NCBI RefSeq assembly: GCF_900172295.1
Contig: NZ_FWFL01000001.1
Span: forward strand, 620,001-684,000
Source: Roseovarius litorisediminis
GTDB lineage: Bacteria > Pseudomonadota > Alphaproteobacteria > Rhodobacterales > Rhodobacteraceae
Length of the DNA stretch: 64,000 nucleotides
Direction: 5' to 3'
The notes beneath the pieces are model-generated. The model had not been told where the DNA came from. It saw nothing but the letters and a program-made list of their open reading frames with translations, and did not search any database. The translations under genes were made by a program, and so were the position numbers. How positions within the stretch are numbered: position 1 is the stretch's first letter; each line of letters begins with the position of its first letter. Shown in pieces: positions 62,715 to 64,000 of this stretch.

Positions 62715-63028
62715 CTGAAATCTCCTGTCAGCGTAAAGTTGAGATATGACCGGCAGGATAGCCCGGCAAGACCACCGCACTGCACAATCCGGTGAGCAGT
62801 GTTACCGCAGGGCCGTTCATGCCTTGCAAAAACACACACCCGAAAGGTGCCGCGCGGTTTCCGGTTGCCGGGCGGAATAACCTTTTCAGCGGGATTTTCC
62901 CGTCGATGCGATATAACCAGTCCCGGGCGTTGATAAGGCCACAGGATTGTTCCCCCTTCCCCTTGCCCTTGTTCGCAATATGTTGCACCACATAGCGCAA
63001 ATATCAGGATCGAATGAAGGACCCGGAA
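62715..63028. other. Divergent msrB/cobS intergenic region
   Basis: About 310 bp. No protein-like ORF. No cobalamin riboswitch features (no B12 box or kissing-loop pattern) were seen. The promoter of cobS is likely in the AT-richer last 60 bp but no strong match is evident. Confidence 0.55.
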
Positions 63029-64000
63029 ATGGCTGACGGAACTCTGGACATCAATGCGAAACCAACCGAAGAGGTTTCCGTCCGCGAAGTGTTCGGTATC
63101 GACACCGACATGATCGTGAAAGGCTTTGACCACCGGACCGAGCGTGTGCCCGATCTGGACACGACCTACAAATTTGACGCGGATACGACACTGGCGATCC
63201 TGGCGGGGTTTTCCCATAACCGCCGAGTGATGATTCAGGGCTATCACGGCACCGGCAAATCAACCCATATCGAACAGGTGGCCAGCCGGCTGAACTGGCC
63301 CACGGTGCGGGTAAATCTGGATAGCCACATCAGCCGGATCGACCTGATCGGCAAGGACGCGATCAAGCTGCGCGATGGCGTTCAGGTTACCGAATTCCAC
63401 GAGGGCATCCTGCCATGGGCCCTGCGCAATCCCACCGCCATTGTGTTCGATGAATACGACGCCGGTCGTGCCGATGTGATGTTCGTGATCCAGCGGGTGT
63501 TGGAAGCCGACGGCAAGCTGACGCTGCTGGACCAGAACGAGGTGATCACACCCAACCCGTATTTCCGCCTGTTTGCCACGGCCAACACTGTGGGTCTGGG
63601 CGACACGACGGGGCTGTATCACGGCACCCAGCAGATCAACCAGGGCCAGATGGACCGCTGGTCACTGGTCGCGACGCTGAACTATCTGTCGCATGACGCC
63701 GAAACCGCCATCGTGATCGCCAAGAACCCGGTGTTCAACACCGCCGATGGCCGCAAGACCATCAGCCGGATGGTGACGGTCGCCGATCTGTCGCGCACCG
63801 CCTTCATGAATGGTGAGCTGTCGACAGTGATGAGCCCCCGGACGGTGATCGCCTGGGCGCAGAATGCCACAATCTTCCGCAATGTCGGCTATGCCTTCCG
63901 CCTGACCTTCCTCAACAAATGCGATGAATTGGAACGCCAGACCGTGGCCGAGTTCTATCAGCGCTGCTTTGACGAGGAACTGCCGGAAAGCGCGGCGAGT
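63029..64000 (+). CDS. cobS: Cobaltochelatase subunit CobS (3' end outside)
   Basis: Translated directly: an AAA+ ATPase of the aerobic cobaltochelatase (CobNST), which inserts Co2+ into hydrogenobyrinic acid a,c-diamide in cobalamin synthesis. The N-terminus reads [20 protein letters not shown]. Walker A is [20 protein letters not shown], Walker B is [13 protein letters not shown] and sensor 1 is [11 protein letters not shown]. The start chosen is ATG 63029 with AAGGA seven to eight bases upstream; ATG 63014 is an alternative. The window holds 324 codons; family proteins are about 325-330 aa, so only a few residues are missing. Confidence 0.95.
   Translation, partial: MADGTLDINAKPTEEVSVREVFGIDTDMIVKGFDHRTERVPDLDTTYKFDADTTLAILAGFSHNRRVMIQGYHGTGKSTHIEQVASRLNWPTVRVNLDSHISRIDLIGKDAIKLRDGVQVTEFHEGILPWALRNPTAIVFDEYDAGRADVMFVIQRVLEADGKLTLLDQNEVITPNPYFRLFATANTVGLGDTTGLYHGTQQINQGQMDRWSLVATLNYLSHDAETAIVIAKNPVFNTADGRKTISRMVTVADLSRTAFMNGELSTVMSPRTVIAWAQNATIFRNVGYAFRLTFLNKCDELERQTVAEFYQRCFDEELPESAAS

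Noticed and set aside
62715-63028. Cobalamin riboswitch in front of cobS
   Set aside because: The B12-box and conserved core elements were not found in the intergenic sequence.
1-64000. CRISPR array, prophage, integron or restriction-modification locus
   Set aside because: No regularly spaced identical repeats with unique spacers, no integrase, phage structural or methyltransferase genes were recognised; the holin/endolysin pair stands alone.

Overview
The window looks like a chromosomal segment of a marine alphaproteobacterium of the Rhodobacterales (Roseobacter group). Evidence: high GC with NNC/NNG codon preference, the argC-ccmE ... ccmF-ccmH cytochrome c maturation cluster, a gene-transfer-agent (GTA) type holin/endolysin pair, the neighbourhood gltX-gltA-comEC, a fused indolepyruvate oxidoreductase, and a J-domain protein close to cobS. 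No rRNA, CRISPR array, prophage or replication origin was seen. One tRNA (Arg, anticodon TCT) and one insertion sequence are present.

Layout. 0-5 kb: comEC (-), gltX and gltA (+). 5-11.1 kb (-): argC-ccmE-[endolysin-holin]-ccmF-ccmH-enoyl-CoA hydratase, an arginine/cytochrome c operon with a lysis module inside it. 11.2-15.8 kb: murI (-), a large indolepyruvate:ferredoxin oxidoreductase (-) and a divergent LysR regulator. 16.7-22.5 kb: a candidate small RNA, a cupin, a PLP-dependent lyase, purL, and bolA-grxD (Fe-S handling). 22.6-30.1 kb: two coupled secreted metallo-beta-lactamase-fold proteins, a cupin, a four-gene DUF1538/DUF1538/PII-like/CBS operon, an SDR dehydrogenase between two gene remnants, and an exported SH3-domain protein. 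30.35-31.72 kb: an IS1111-type (IS110 family) element. 32-40.4 kb: AraC regulator with a divergent Tat-exported MBL protein, an RND pump (adaptor + permease), and a UPF0718-type permease with a divergent LysR. 40.4-47.5 kb: agmatinase-like and M20 hydrolases, mazG, ileS, a decayed monooxygenase, and a truncated haemoglobin. 47.5-54.2 kb: ycjX-GNAT-ycjF-DUF2339 operon, truA, tRNA-Arg. 54.4-60.2 kb: a peptide ABC transporter. 60.4-64 kb: DUF4177 protein, J-domain protein, small membrane protein, Tat-exported MsrB, and cobS running off the right edge.

Main points. (1) The non-coding right end of the IS1111-type element carries two successive stem-loop units of the form xxxxCCCA ... xxxxATGAG. 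Their segments match the left flank and are complementary to the right flank of the insertion, and likewise match the element's own right end with a weaker match to its left end. This is the logic of a bridge/seeker RNA and can be read from this sequence alone. (2) The DUF1538 pair with its PII-like and CBS proteins forms a tight operon that looks like an ion antiporter with a dedicated nucleotide-sensing regulator. (3) The GTA-type holin/endolysin genes lie inside the argC-ccm operon, which has a TTAA-N7-TTAAC (CtrA-like) box in front of argC. (4) A 3 x 9-bp repeat occurs at three places. (5) A three-way-junction RNA fold with no unpaired junction bases lies just after murI. All functional statements rest on motif recognition by eye; no database search was possible.
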